Shown here piece by piece: positions 44,173-53,820 of a stretch of 64,000 nt of DNA. The position numbers and the translations under genes are program-made. The notes under the pieces were generated by a model. That model did not search any database, was not told the DNA's origin, and worked only from the letters and a program-made list of their open reading frames with translations. This stretch comes from Tritrichomonas musculus. Lineage: Eukaryota > Parabasalia > Tritrichomonadida > Tritrichomonadidae. The DNA lies in the NCBI GenBank assembly GCA_039105265.1, contig JAPFFF010000040.1, forward strand, positions 372,001-436,000, in the 5' to 3' direction. Numbering within the stretch: position 1 is the stretch's first letter; the number at the start of each line of letters is the position of its first letter.

Positions 44173-45271
44173 AAAAATAAAAGGTCGTACAACTGAATTT
44201 TTACTGTAAAACTCAATGATTGGTTTGTTTAAACTAATAATATTTTATTATTATAATAATAATCTGTATTATAAATATTTGCATCGTACAAAATTCAAAT
44301 TAAAACAAAAACTAAAAGGATATAAGTATATATTAAATTTTCTTCAGAAAATAAATTTGAGTATTTTATCCCAATTTATTATAAAGTGAGAGAAATAAAG
44401 GGGGGTCGATTCAAAAAATAGGGGGTCGATTCAAAAAATAATTAATTTCAAGGGAAAACGATAATAAAAATTTATTTTGAGAAAAAAATATTTGAAAAAA
44501 AATTTTTTTCTTAAAATTATATTTTCTGAAAAAATATTCAATTTTTTCTTAACTTGATCGTCGACCCCTATTTTATTGAATGAGACCCCTATTTTTTTGG
44601 GGCACTTTAATTTTTTTTGATAAGAATTTTATAACACTTAATAAAAATTTAGAATAGCGATAACTTTTTATATAATTTATTCTAATTATTAATTCTTTTG
44701 ATATCTTTTTATATGCTTTTAAAACATTAAGTGTTATATAAAAATAGTTATTATTATTGAAAAAAAAACTATTTTTTAGCAAAAATGCAGAAAAATAGAA
44801 TTTGTTGAATTATTAAATGATGATTTTAAAAAAATTGGACGTTACAGGAGTCTAATGAAGAATATAGTTTTATTTATATGCATTTACTCTCTAATATATT
44901 TGAATTTCATTCCAAATCAAATGTCAGTTTTTTTCTAAAAATGATTATTTAGTTGATTGGTTTCATAAATATAAAAAGTCTAATATTTCAGTTACTGAAG
45001 GATTTCGTCAAAAAGTAAAATATTATTTGTATAAAACATAGTATACCCATTCAAATGACATCTATATTTTTTAAATGATACAAATATGTAAGAAATCGAT
45101 ATATATTGAATTTTAATTAAAATCTTTATTTCAACCATTACATTTTATGATATTAGATATAATATATATATATTATATTTTATAATTATTAAATAAATTA
45201 TTTATTAAGATGAATATAAATTTAGTTAATTTTATTTTTTATTCAATTTAGTTGTACGACCTTTAAAAATA
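44173..45271. mobile_element. DNA transposon with AAAGGTCGTACAACT ends
   Basis: Element 44180-45264 (1085 bp). Both ends read inward AAAGGTCGTACAACT then RAA. A 7-bp repeat AAAAATA flanks both ends, though it is low complexity. Within it, plus-strand pieces around 44850-45040 read like protein in two frames (QESNEEYSFIYMHLLSNIFE, then DYLVDWFHKYKKSNISVTEG), possibly a decayed transposase. A separate short palindromic repeat (44400-44600) sits inside. Confidence 0.65.
44400..44600. repeat. Inverted pair of 20-bp double repeats
   Basis: GGGGGTCGATTCAAAAAATA occurs twice in tandem at 44401-44440. Inverted counterparts (TCGACCCCTATTTTATTGAA, then a diverged unit) lie at 44561-44600. It may be a small foldback insertion or the subterminal repeats of the surrounding element. 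Confidence 0.6.
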
Positions 45272-45354
45272 TCAAATAAATCAATTGAAAATGGTTCAAG
45301 CTTTTTGAATTAATTTTAATGATTGAAACTTTTTAAGAGGAAGAATAAAATTAC

Positions 45355-45360
45355 TCACTA
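45355..45360 (+). promoter_or_regulatory. Inr-like element of the glucosidase gene
   Basis: TCACTA lies 13-18 bases before the ATG at 45373 and matches the trichomonad initiator pattern TCA(Y)(T/A). Confidence 0.4.
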
Positions 45361-45372
45361 TAATCAATTCAT

Positions 45373-47016
45373 ATGCAAAAGACTTGGTGGAAAGAAGCAG
45401 TTGTCTATCAAATTTATCCACGTAGTTTCCAGGACACCACAGGGAATGGGATTGGCGACATTAAAGGAATTACCAAGCGCCTTGATTATCTCAAAGAACT
45501 TGGAATTAATGTAATTTGGCTTTCACCCATCTATCAATCACCCAATGATGACAATGGATACGATATTAGTGACTACAGAAGTATTCTTTCTGACTTTGGC
45601 ACGATGTCTGACTTTGAAGAAATGTTATCTGCTATGCATTCCCGTGGAATCAAGCTTGTCATGGATCTAGTTGTTAATCATACCTCAGATGAGCACAAAT
45701 GGTTCATTGAATCGCGTCAATCTCGTGACAATCCGAAACGAGATTATTATATCTGGCGAGATGGAAAAGGTCCTAATTTACCCCCAAACAATTGGCGATC
45801 CTGCTTCAGTGGTCCAGCCTGGGAATATGATCCTAAGACAGACCAGTACTATTTACATTACTTTTCAAAGAAACAGCCCGATTTAAATTGGGAGAATGAA
45901 AAAGTTCGACAAGCCGTTTTTGACATGATGAACTTTTGGTTTCAAAAAGGAATTGACGGTTTTCGCATGGATGTTATTTCATTAATATCAAAAGTGCCAG
46001 GTCTTCCAGATAACACTGCATTTGTAACTGGTCCACGCATTCATGAATACCTTCAAGAAATGAATCGAGAAGTTCTTTCAAAATACGACTGCATGACGGT
46101 TGGCGAATGTCCTGGTGTCAATTTTGAACAAGCCATTGAATATACCGGTTTTGATCGTCATGAATTGAATATGTTGTTCCAATTTGAATTGATGGATTGT
46201 GATTCAGGTGAAGGTAGTAAATTTCACCTGAAACCGTTCGATCTTGTCAATTTTAAGAGAATTCAAAGTCGTTGGCAAAAAGGTCTCGAAGGAAAGGCTT
46301 GGAATTCAATCTACTTGAGTAACCATGATCAACCTCGTCCTGTCTCTCGTTTCGGAAATGATTCACCTGAATTTCGCGTTGTTAGCGCTAAAATGCTAGG
46401 CACAATGAACCACACTCTGCAAGGAACACCATACGTGTATCAGGGTGAAGAACTTGGTATGACAAATGTGCCTTTTAATGACATCTCTGAATTCAACGAT
46501 CTTGAGACTTTGAACTTCTGGAATGAGAACGTAATTAACGGATCAATGGACAAAGATGTGGCAATGAAGGCTTTTCGTTTCAAAGGTAGAGATAACGCTA
46601 GAACGCCAATGCAATGGGACGATTCTGCAAATGCTGGCTTTACTTCCGGCAAACCGTGGTTGAAGGTCAATCCTAACTACAAGGAGATTAACGCTAAACA
46701 GGCCCTCAATGATGAGAATTCAGTCTTCCATTATTACAAAAAGTTGATAGAATTGAGACACAAGTACGATATAATTGTTTACGGTACGTATGACGTGTTC
46801 TTCCCCGACGATCCTAACTTGTACATTTACACAAGATCACTCCAAAACCAGAAGTTGTTCGTGGCTCTCAATTTCACTAAGGAAAATCATGAATTGAAGT
46901 TGCCTGATGGAGTTGACCTTGCTGGAGCTAAGCTCTTGATATCAAATTACGAAAACAGCGACAAAATACCTTCTCAGCTTCGTCCTTATGAAGCAATCGT
47001 TTACTTGAAACAGTAA
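45373..47016 (+). CDS. Oligo-1,6-glucosidase (GH13 alpha-glucosidase)
   Basis: A 547-residue glycoside hydrolase family 13 enzyme of the bacterial oligo-1,6-glucosidase type. The start WWKEAVVYQIYPRSF, the calcium or loop region, and VMDLVVNHTSDEHKWF are typical. The catalytic set is complete: nucleophile Asp200 in GFRMDV, acid/base Glu245 in VGECPG, and Asp319 in LSNHDQPRP. Valine just after Asp200 is the residue linked to alpha-1,6 preference in this subfamily (alpha-1,4 enzymes usually have Ala). The expected reaction is release of glucose from isomaltose or from short branched dextrins left by amylases. No signal peptide is evident, so it probably acts in the cytosol. Family resemblance to Firmicutes enzymes suggests lateral gene transfer (inference). 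The stop codon is followed by A, giving UAAA, the trichomonad-type polyadenylation tetramer. Confidence 0.92.
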   Translation: MQKTWWKEAVVYQIYPRSFQDTTGNGIGDIKGITKRLDYLKELGINVIWLSPIYQSPNDDNGYDISDYRSILSDFGTMSDFEEMLSAMHSRGIKLVMDLVVNHTSDEHKWFIESRQSRDNPKRDYYIWRDGKGPNLPPNNWRSCFSGPAWEYDPKTDQYYLHYFSKKQPDLNWENEKVRQAVFDMMNFWFQKGIDGFRMDVISLISKVPGLPDNTAFVTGPRIHEYLQEMNREVLSKYDCMTVGECPGVNFEQAIEYTGFDRHELNMLFQFELMDCDSGEGSKFHLKPFDLVNFKRIQSRWQKGLEGKAWNSIYLSNHDQPRPVSRFGNDSPEFRVVSAKMLGTMNHTLQGTPYVYQGEELGMTNVPFNDISEFNDLETLNFWNENVINGSMDKDVAMKAFRFKGRDNARTPMQWDDSANAGFTSGKPWLKVNPNYKEINAKQALNDENSVFHYYKKLIELRHKYDIIVYGTYDVFFPDDPNLYIYTRSLQNQKLFVALNFTKENHELKLPDGVDLAGAKLLISNYENSDKIPSQLRPYEAIVYLKQ

Positions 47017-47501
47017 AATAAGTAAATAATTCTCTAATCAACTTTCATTTGTATTTTTTATATTTGTGATTCTCATTTCATTTAAAAAAAGAAAATAAAT
47101 CATATATTGAAAATGTACAATGAACAAGATATGAATCATATCTTAAAGAACTAATCAATTGATATTGACATTAACTTTTTTTATAAGTTCGAAATATCTT
47201 TGAGATATAAGTAGTGAATAATTGACATTAACTTTTTTAATAAGAACGAAAGTTGCCAAATTATTTTATGATAAACATTGAGTTCAATTAACTTTCTGAA
47301 TCATTGAAAAGTATTGATGAAAAAGATTGCATTCATATTTCATTTGTTGGAAATCTTTAATAGAATTCATTTTTATTAGATTAAATTTTAAAAACAAACT
47401 TATAAAAAAGTGAAGCAAGGTAAAAAAAAAAAATCAATTAAAAGGCACTAGTTTATAAATAAAAAAAAAGATCGATCATGATATTAATAAATTGAATCCT
47501 T
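47017..47501. other. Spacer between convergent genes
   Basis: AT-rich, between the glucosidase (+) and reductase (-) 3' ends. The phrase TTGACATTAACTTTTTT occurs twice (about 47164 and 47222). No gene. Confidence 0.45.
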
Positions 47502-48383
47502 CTATAAAATGAATGGAATGATTCTTTTCTTTTTCAATACTTCTGTTCCAAATTCATTGAGATATAAATTATATATTGAAAATGCTCTAGGAATCAGATT
47601 TGCAATTGACCAGAAAACAAACAAGACACCGCTGAGGCTTCTTGTCAAAATTGCATATCCAGTCCATTCTATAATTTCGCCAAGATAATTAGCAGATGTA
47701 ACATAACGATACATTCCTCTCTGTGGCAAATAATGCTTCGTGTCTCCTGGTTTTCTTAATGTTCTAATCACATGATCTGAGTGGATATTAATTAGCATTC
47801 CGGCAAAGAATGTGAGAATGCCAAGATAATATGTTGGCTGCCTGAAAAGATCTTTGTAATTATTTTCATTTGAGATATTAAAGAGCCAGTTTCCTTGCAG
47901 AATTCCATTGCAAGTATTGAAGATGGCGCCCATTAACATAATTACAATTGGCATTTTACTTTTTCCTTTAATTAACAGTGGGAATATGAAAGATCGCTGG
48001 AAATAGTGCAATTGAAATAAAATAAAGCATGCTAATGTGCCATTGTTAATATGATGAGAATCATTATTGAAAATTGCATTTAAATAAAAGAGCATCATTA
48101 CAATGAATACCGGACATTCCATCAAAACCCAAGCAATTTTATTTGGTAATAAGAAAAATGACCAAATAATGGAACTTTTTTGAAATTTTCCATATCCTGC
48201 TTGAACAAAAAATAATGTTATGAAAACGAATAATCCAACAACAAACATTATTTTAATGAATATATAAAACTGTGATGGCGATAGGTACATGAGTGAAAAT
48301 AATTTGGTCAAGACAATTTTGATATCATGAGCAATCAAAGTAGCATCGACATTTCCAATGATTGGTAACTTGTCACTTTGCAT
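47502..48383 (-). CDS. Steroid 5-alpha-reductase family protein (SRD5A-like)
   Basis: A 293-residue protein with about six membrane segments. The C-terminal half carries the family signature very clearly: GMLINIHSDHVIRTLRKPGD at about 195-214, then YVTSANYLGEIIEWTGYAIL at 227-246. By alignment to human SRD5A2 from memory, cofactor-binding N199, D203, R210, N232, E236 and R266 are present, and E89 lies where the catalytic Glu is expected. The position of one NADPH-contacting His appears to be Ile270. The family reduces the double bond of 3-oxo-4-ene steroids, or of polyprenols, with NADPH in the endoplasmic reticulum. It looks closer to SRD5A1/2 than to polyprenol reductases. It ends in the usual IIPFIL. 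An Inr-like TCATTATTACT precedes the ATG. Confidence 0.88.
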   Translation of the reverse strand: MQSDKLPIIGNVDATLIAHDIKIVLTKLFSLMYLSPSQFYIFIKIMFVVGLFVFITLFFVQAGYGKFQKSSIIWSFFLLPNKIAWVLMECPVFIVMMLFYLNAIFNNDSHHINNGTLACFILFQLHYFQRSFIFPLLIKGKSKMPIVIMLMGAIFNTCNGILQGNWLFNISNENNYKDLFRQPTYYLGILTFFAGMLINIHSDHVIRTLRKPGDTKHYLPQRGMYRYVTSANYLGEIIEWTGYAILTRSLSGVLFVFWSIANLIPRAFSIYNLYLNEFGTEVLKKKRIIPFIL

Positions 48384-48390
48384 TAGTATC

Positions 48391-48401
48391 AGTAATAATG
48401 A
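48391..48401 (-). promoter_or_regulatory. Inr-like element of the 5-alpha-reductase gene
   Basis: On the minus strand TCATTATTACT begins 18 bases before the ATG. It fits the trichomonad initiator pattern (TCAYTW) better than the other candidates in this window. Confidence 0.45.
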
Positions 48402-48541
48402 ATTGATATTTTTTCATTTCGTTTCATTTTCTATTAATTGAGATTCTGTAACACTTCGATTTGCAATTTATTCTCAAAAAGTTAAATATTTTTAACAGCA
48501 TCTCAATTTTTCAATCAACATCAGAAAATTTTAACAAAATC

Positions 48542-48577
<36 letters not shown>

Positions 48578-48887
48578 GATGATCTTCTCTCTTATATTAG
48601 TATCTATGAATAAATTCTTTTAATTAAAAAATTTGTCAATGGTTTGTCACTTTACCTTTCAAAAAATGATAGTAAAAAAAACTTTTTGAATAAAAGTTTT
48701 CAAAACAATTCTGTTTAACTGATTTTGGAATTATTTTTAAATCATAAATACACGCCAAAGATGTGAATATAAAACCTTTAATTATAAATATAATCATTGG
48801 TATATGCGCAAAGTCTTATTCTTCTAAAAACTCGTCTAATTATTAAATAAAAGATTTTATAATATTATATGTTAAAGGATTATATAA
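48402..48887. other. Spacer with a 32-bp poly(T)
   Basis: Holds a run of 32 T (48543-48574) and otherwise AT-rich sequence upstream of the tRNA gene. No gene. Confidence 0.5.
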
Positions 48888-48960
48888 AGTCTCGTAGCTC
48901 AGTGGTTAGAGCATGGTCCTTATGAGGCCAGGGTCGCGGGTTCGATACCCGTCGGGACTA
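48888..48960 (+). tRNA. tRNA-Ile, anticodon UAU
   Basis: A full cloverleaf of 73 nt. Acceptor AGTCTCG pairs with CGGGACT (one G-U), D arm GCTC/GAGC, anticodon stem TGGTC/GGCCA around loop CTTATGA giving anticodon TAT, a five-base variable loop, and T arm GCGGG/CCCGT around TTCGATA. Discriminator base A. No intron and no encoded CCA. The internal A box (TAGCTCAGTGGTTAGAGC) and B box (GGTTCGATACC) are intact. It reads the AUA codon, which is common in so AT-rich a genome. Confidence 0.97.
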
Positions 48961-48967
48961 TTTTTTT
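48961..48967 (+). terminator. RNA polymerase III terminator
   Basis: A run of seven T immediately after the tRNA gene. Confidence 0.85.
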
Positions 48968-49155
48968 ATTTAATAAATATTCTTCTGAACTCTTTTTTAA
49001 TTACATTTAATAAAATGCATAAGAAATATAAAAAGGACAATAGTAAAGTTAGATATAAAAAGCATTTTTATAAATTTATTTTTATTTAAAAAAAAAAAAA
49101 AAAAGACTGCATCCGTTCTATTCAATTATTGAATGAAATCTCTCAGAAAAAGTTT
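48968..49155. other. Short spacer
   Basis: AT-rich with an A run at about 49090-49104; 3' flank of the cyclase gene. Confidence 0.5.
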
Positions 49156-52100
49156 TTATTTCTTTCTATTAACAAGGTAAGTAACAACTGTTCCATTTTT
49201 CACCTCAATTTGACCTCTTTCTTTAATATCATAAGAGTCACCGTAAATCAATTCATACACAGATCTCGAAATATGAACCTGAGAAGGAACTCCATGATGC
49301 TCCATCTGCTGTGCCATGTTAATTGCAGGACCGAGGATTTCGAATGTCGGTTTTCCAACACCAAGCACTCCAGCTACGATTGGTCCACCGCTATTGATAC
49401 CGACTCTAATTCTGAGTGACTCATTCAATTCCTTGTTTAAGTCAGAAATTGCATCGAGAGCGTCCAAACCGAAATTGACGACCTCTTTAGCGTGAACTGC
49501 CGGCTGATTAACCTCAGAAAATATTCCACCTGCTGCCATGTAGCAATCACCGATACATTTTATCTTTGTCATCGTTGAATATTTGGCCACCAAGTTATCG
49601 TCCTTCATAAAAAGTCGATTCAATGTCGACATAACTTTTTCAGCCGGTAAAGAGCCACACCAAGGAGTGAATGAAACAATGTCCATGAAGACAATTGTTG
49701 CGGATTGCACAGCAAAAGATATGTTCTTTTCGCCGGCTTGAACACGAGGAACTAAAGAGGCAGGAAGAATTGAGCCTAAAAGTTTATCAGACTTCAATCT
49801 TTCTTCTTTGATTAATGTGTTGTAACGAACTGTTTGTGTCACATCTCGTAAGATAACAACAATGCCGTCATTAATGATCATTGATGAAGCTTCAATGTTT
49901 ATTATTGATTCTGTTTCTGGTGAGACAAACTTGAGTGTTTCAGTTGCTGGTTTTTGTGGTTGGATACTTAATAATGACTGAACATTGCCTTCAAATTTAG
50001 ATGTCGACAAGAAGTCGCTCAAAGGATGATTTAAGACCTCATTGATTGTTTTCTCAGTGAAGATTCGTGATGCTGCACGATTTGTTGATTGAATTATTTG
50101 TTGTTGATCACAAATGATAATTGGATCAGGTAATTCTTCACATACAGCTTGATAGAATTTGGTTGTTCTTGTTCCATTTTCACCTTTGTTTCTCTTGAAG
50201 TTTCCATTTAAAACTTCCATGACTTTAGATGAATGCGCAAGAACTTGTGGTTGACAATGAAGAAGTAGTTTAAGAACTCCGCGAATATAAGAATCAATGC
50301 CGAAAATGATGAATAAAAAGATAGCTTCAAAAATGAATCCAAGAACAAGTAAAATCACAATGATAATGATTTTTCCTTTGAAAATTTCATCCAAATCATC
50401 ACTGATTGTTTGAATGATTCCAGAAGACATTGGAAATATAAAAATGTCATAAACAGGATAAATTAGCAAATCCCAAATAATTCTAAATTTGTCATTATTT
50501 GGAAGAAACTCGTAATTGCCGAATTCATCACAACGATAAGGAATTGTATACGAACGATAGACACCTTCAGTTAAAATGATTAAGTCATCAGCAGTGTAAC
50601 AAAGAGTTGCTTGTTTGAAATCAGTTGTGAGTTGTAAAGGATCTTCGCATTTAAATACATCGTCAACTGTTTCAATGTATTCTTGATAGGCAGCAAATGG
50701 AGGATCATCAATTGAAGAACCTCCATAACGAGCTAAATTGTAATAGTCTCTTGTTGTACCTAATCGAAGATTAATTCGTTCTAATAAACCTTCTTTATTA
50801 ATGTTGAATATTGTTGTATTTGGATTGTTAAATCCTATCAAACTTGTGATGCACGTTGTTGCTGCTACTAAGTTTGCATACATGCCTTGTAAGTAATCAA
50901 GATGTGGACTATTACGACGAAGATTTTTACTGATGTCTTTCATCGTTATTAATAGAAGAACAATACTTATTACTTGAAGTACCATTATAATCATTAAAAG
51001 TGAAATAATATAGAACGAATCATGTGAATTTCCATTCGTTCCTCCAGTCATGAACATTTTAAGAATGTTTTCTTCTTGCTTATTAGTTTCATTATTTTGT
51101 GTTTGCGTAGCTGTTGAGTTTTCTGTTTCTTTCTTCAAAATTCGAAGATTTTCAGCAAGTTGAGAAACTTCATTCTTAGGCAATGATGTAAGACATCTAA
51201 ATGATTCTTGTTTGTTGGATTCAACCCATCTTTCACCTGCAATTGCACAAACAACAAAAATAATTATAGAAACAACAACAGCTGCAATTAAAATATATGT
51301 AATTAATTTCTCTGTTTCATTATCATTATCAGTGATGAATTGTACCATCAAACTTAATGCACTATTAAATTTGTCAGCTATAGAAGTCATTGATGTTGAT
51401 GGATTCAAAATTGCAGATGTATTAACAAAATCGTCAGAAACACTATTGCCTGTAATTAACTCTCTTTGTTGAGATACAATGTCAGAGAGTGCACTAGTAA
51501 TACTAATCATTTTAAAAGTTGCATTCGTTTTACTATAATAAGTGTAATTCAACGTTGGTTGAAAGATTTCAGCTTTGGCTTGATCCATGTGTGAATTAGC
51601 TTTTTTATAAGAACGGAATTGATCTAATTTCTCCATTGTTAATGTCATTTGTTTACACAAATAAGACAATTGTTCATATGTTTTAAAAGTTGAACCAAAA
51701 TTCAACGGAAGAACACTTCTGTCAGTTCCATTTGGTTCTGGAAATTCACCTTTCAATTCCATGAATGCTTGAAGACCAAATCCAATGATTTGATACATGA
51801 TAGTTCTTGCCATTGAGATGTCATTCATGTATTGCAAAGGTTGAACCAAATCATCAATGAATCCAGGAATAATCAGAAGAATAACAATCACTGGGATAGC
51901 AAACAAAACAATGTATAAAATGAGAGAAATAACCGTCATTCCACAAGTTGAAGGAATTCTTAATTTTTCAATTCTATTCAAAAAGAAGGATGATTCTTCT
52001 CTTTCTTGGTTTTCATTGTCTGTTTCATCAATGTCAATAACAGAACTGGTCATTTCAGTAGTGGTTGCTGGTGATACTAACATTTGGTTGGACACATCTA

Positions 52101-53820
52101 GCTTCTCTGGAAGATTAGGAAATGCAAGTAGGCCATATTCATGAGATTGGTCCTTATTAATTTTAATATTTCTTTGAAGGAGTCGTGATTTTTCAATCAT
52201 GTCGGCGCAAGTTTCATAATCAGCAAGCAACTCTTTGCAAAATCGTGCATATTGACGTGTGACAAATCTGTTGTTTGGAAACAGTCTCAATATATGTAAC
52301 AAGTCACCGTCACACTTTTTGATAACTTTTATCACTCTTTTTGTTGCCATTTCCATGTCAGAAATGTTGCCTTGAATTGACATGTCCCATACATTCCTAA
52401 GTCTGTGCTTAGCATTAGTCACATGCTTTGTGCAGCTGTTTAATTTGGTCTTTAAGTCTGGTGACAAGTTAACTTCTCTTTGTCTTGCAATTGACAAAGA
52501 TTGACCTTTAACCGTTCTTGCTTCTATTCCTTTGACTTTGTTTACAGTGACACTTCGAAAGATCCAAGCAAGGGTCTGTGTTTCTTCAGGGAAAACAGCA
52601 ACAAACTTTGCATAAACAAACCAAACAGATCCACTTTTTGGCCACTTTTCAATTCCCATTTTCAATAGACTCCAATTCAAGCAAATTGGATGAAGTTCTG
52701 CAAACCCAGTAACCGTTAAATTAATGAAATGATTGACTGATTTGACATGCTCAAAATATTCAACTTCATCAGCAATCAGATCCAATGTTTTCAACCTATT
52801 TAGTACCATTTTTCTATATAAAAAGCTAGAAATTAGATAAAAGACAATTTCAAAGGCAATGAAAAGTGCAATTATAATGAATGTAGCATCTTTTTCAAGG
52901 GCCATAAAAATGGCCATGACAACTGATGTTGCAAAACCAGTCATACATGAACCTAATAAAAGTTTTGAATCAAAAGGATTAACAAGTCCGCCTTTAAAGA
53001 CGCATGTAAAGGCTGTTCCTACATAAACTACTGCATTTATACAGCAAAAACCAATTGTAGTTTTAGCATTCGCGAATTCACTGAAACCAACAAGTAAATT
53101 GATGATTAAACCCGACGAAATAATGATGATTTGCGGCATCGTGCAAACTGTAATTAATGACATCGGTTGGAAAGTTAAAACTTGTAAACCAAACATTATA
53201 AAAATATAAAGGTATATCACTGTTAAAATAACTGATATAATGAGTAAAATGATCGTTCGCGTTACATTTTTGTTTTCTTCGGGTGAAAAAACAAATTGAC
53301 TAAATGAAGATGCTAAAAGTTCAACGGCTACTGGTGGTAAAAGAAAACCAAAGCATGATATGAAAAATGAAATAGATGGAGGTATTGAATGCGGAAGATT
53401 GGCGTTCTTCTTGAAATATTTCGAAGATGCAAAAAATATTATCTCTGCTAAACCTGATATAATTATGTAGGCTAGAAGAGCTGGAAAAGAGGCTTCATCA
53501 TGAACTTCAGGGGGTATAATATAAAAGAATATTGAGAATATAAATAAGGTTTTTTGTGAAATGTAGTCTGTCTTCCAAAAGTCAAGGTACCCTGGAAAGA
53601 GAGAAGGGCCAATGAGTTGGAGAACTCTGAAAAAAGTAACAATTCTATGCACTAATTCAAAAGGTGGTGCAACTGAATAAATAAAGGAAACTAATTCGGA
53701 AAGTTCTTTGCGAAAAAGTTTGGCGGCTGATTTTTGAAGGATTCCTCCATATTTTTGTTCCGATGATGATGATGCAAAAGTGATTGTATTTGTATTACTT
53801 ACAGTGGCATCAGGTTTCAT
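49156..53820 (-). CDS. Giant membrane PAS-class III nucleotidyl cyclase (likely adenylyl cyclase)
   Basis: A 1554-residue protein. Residues about 60-345 hold nine or ten membrane segments. A long soluble stretch (about 350-620) follows, then four more membrane segments with large intervening loops that may sense ligands. A PAS-like domain starts near 1223 (LPDPIIICDQQQIIQSTNRA) and leads to about 1333. A cyclase linker (LLGSILPASLVPRVQAGEK) joins it to the catalytic domain at 1367-1554. There, metal-binding Asp1380 (FMDIVSFTPW) and Asp1425 (IGDCYMAAGG) are present. Lys1421 and Glu1494 occupy the base-selecting positions and favour ATP over GTP. Asn1501 is kept, but the usual transition-state Arg position is Gln1505 (NMAQQMEHHG). 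With one catalytic domain it should work as a dimer. It belongs to the large trichomonad family of such receptors. The ligand is unknown. Confidence 0.9.
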   Translation of the reverse strand: MKPDATVSNTNTITFASSSSEQKYGGILQKSAAKLFRKELSELVSFIYSVAPPFELVHRIVTFFRVLQLIGPSLFPGYLDFWKTDYISQKTLFIFSIFFYIIPPEVHDEASFPALLAYIIISGLAEIIFFASSKYFKKNANLPHSIPPSISFFISCFGFLLPPVAVELLASSFSQFVFSPEENKNVTRTIILLIISVILTVIYLYIFIMFGLQVLTFQPMSLITVCTMPQIIIISSGLIINLLVGFSEFANAKTTIGFCCINAVVYVGTAFTCVFKGGLVNPFDSKLLLGSCMTGFATSVVMAIFMALEKDATFIIIALFIAFEIVFYLISSFLYRKMVLNRLKTLDLIADEVEYFEHVKSVNHFINLTVTGFAELHPICLNWSLLKMGIEKWPKSGSVWFVYAKFVAVFPEETQTLAWIFRSVTVNKVKGIEARTVKGQSLSIARQREVNLSPDLKTKLNSCTKHVTNAKHRLRNVWDMSIQGNISDMEMATKRVIKVIKKCDGDLLHILRLFPNNRFVTRQYARFCKELLADYETCADMIEKSRLLQRNIKINKDQSHEYGLLAFPNLPEKLDVSNQMLVSPATTTEMTSSVIDIDETDNENQEREESSFFLNRIEKLRIPSTCGMTVISLILYIVLFAIPVIVILLIIPGFIDDLVQPLQYMNDISMARTIMYQIIGFGLQAFMELKGEFPEPNGTDRSVLPLNFGSTFKTYEQLSYLCKQMTLTMEKLDQFRSYKKANSHMDQAKAEIFQPTLNYTYYSKTNATFKMISITSALSDIVSQQRELITGNSVSDDFVNTSAILNPSTSMTSIADKFNSALSLMVQFITDNDNETEKLITYILIAAVVVSIIIFVVCAIAGERWVESNKQESFRCLTSLPKNEVSQLAENLRILKKETENSTATQTQNNETNKQEENILKMFMTGGTNGNSHDSFYIISLLMIIMVLQVISIVLLLITMKDISKNLRRNSPHLDYLQGMYANLVAATTCITSLIGFNNPNTTIFNINKEGLLERINLRLGTTRDYYNLARYGGSSIDDPPFAAYQEYIETVDDVFKCEDPLQLTTDFKQATLCYTADDLIILTEGVYRSYTIPYRCDEFGNYEFLPNNDKFRIIWDLLIYPVYDIFIFPMSSGIIQTISDDLDEIFKGKIIIIVILLVLGFIFEAIFLFIIFGIDSYIRGVLKLLLHCQPQVLAHSSKVMEVLNGNFKRNKGENGTRTTKFYQAVCEELPDPIIICDQQQIIQSTNRAASRIFTEKTINEVLNHPLSDFLSTSKFEGNVQSLLSIQPQKPATETLKFVSPETESIINIEASSMIINDGIVVILRDVTQTVRYNTLIKEERLKSDKLLGSILPASLVPRVQAGEKNISFAVQSATIVFMDIVSFTPWCGSLPAEKVMSTLNRLFMKDDNLVAKYSTMTKIKCIGDCYMAAGGIFSEVNQPAVHAKEVVNFGLDALDAISDLNKELNESLRIRVGINSGGPIVAGVLGVGKPTFEILGPAINMAQQMEHHGVPSQVHISRSVYELIYGDSYDIKERGQIEVKNGTVVTYLVNRKK

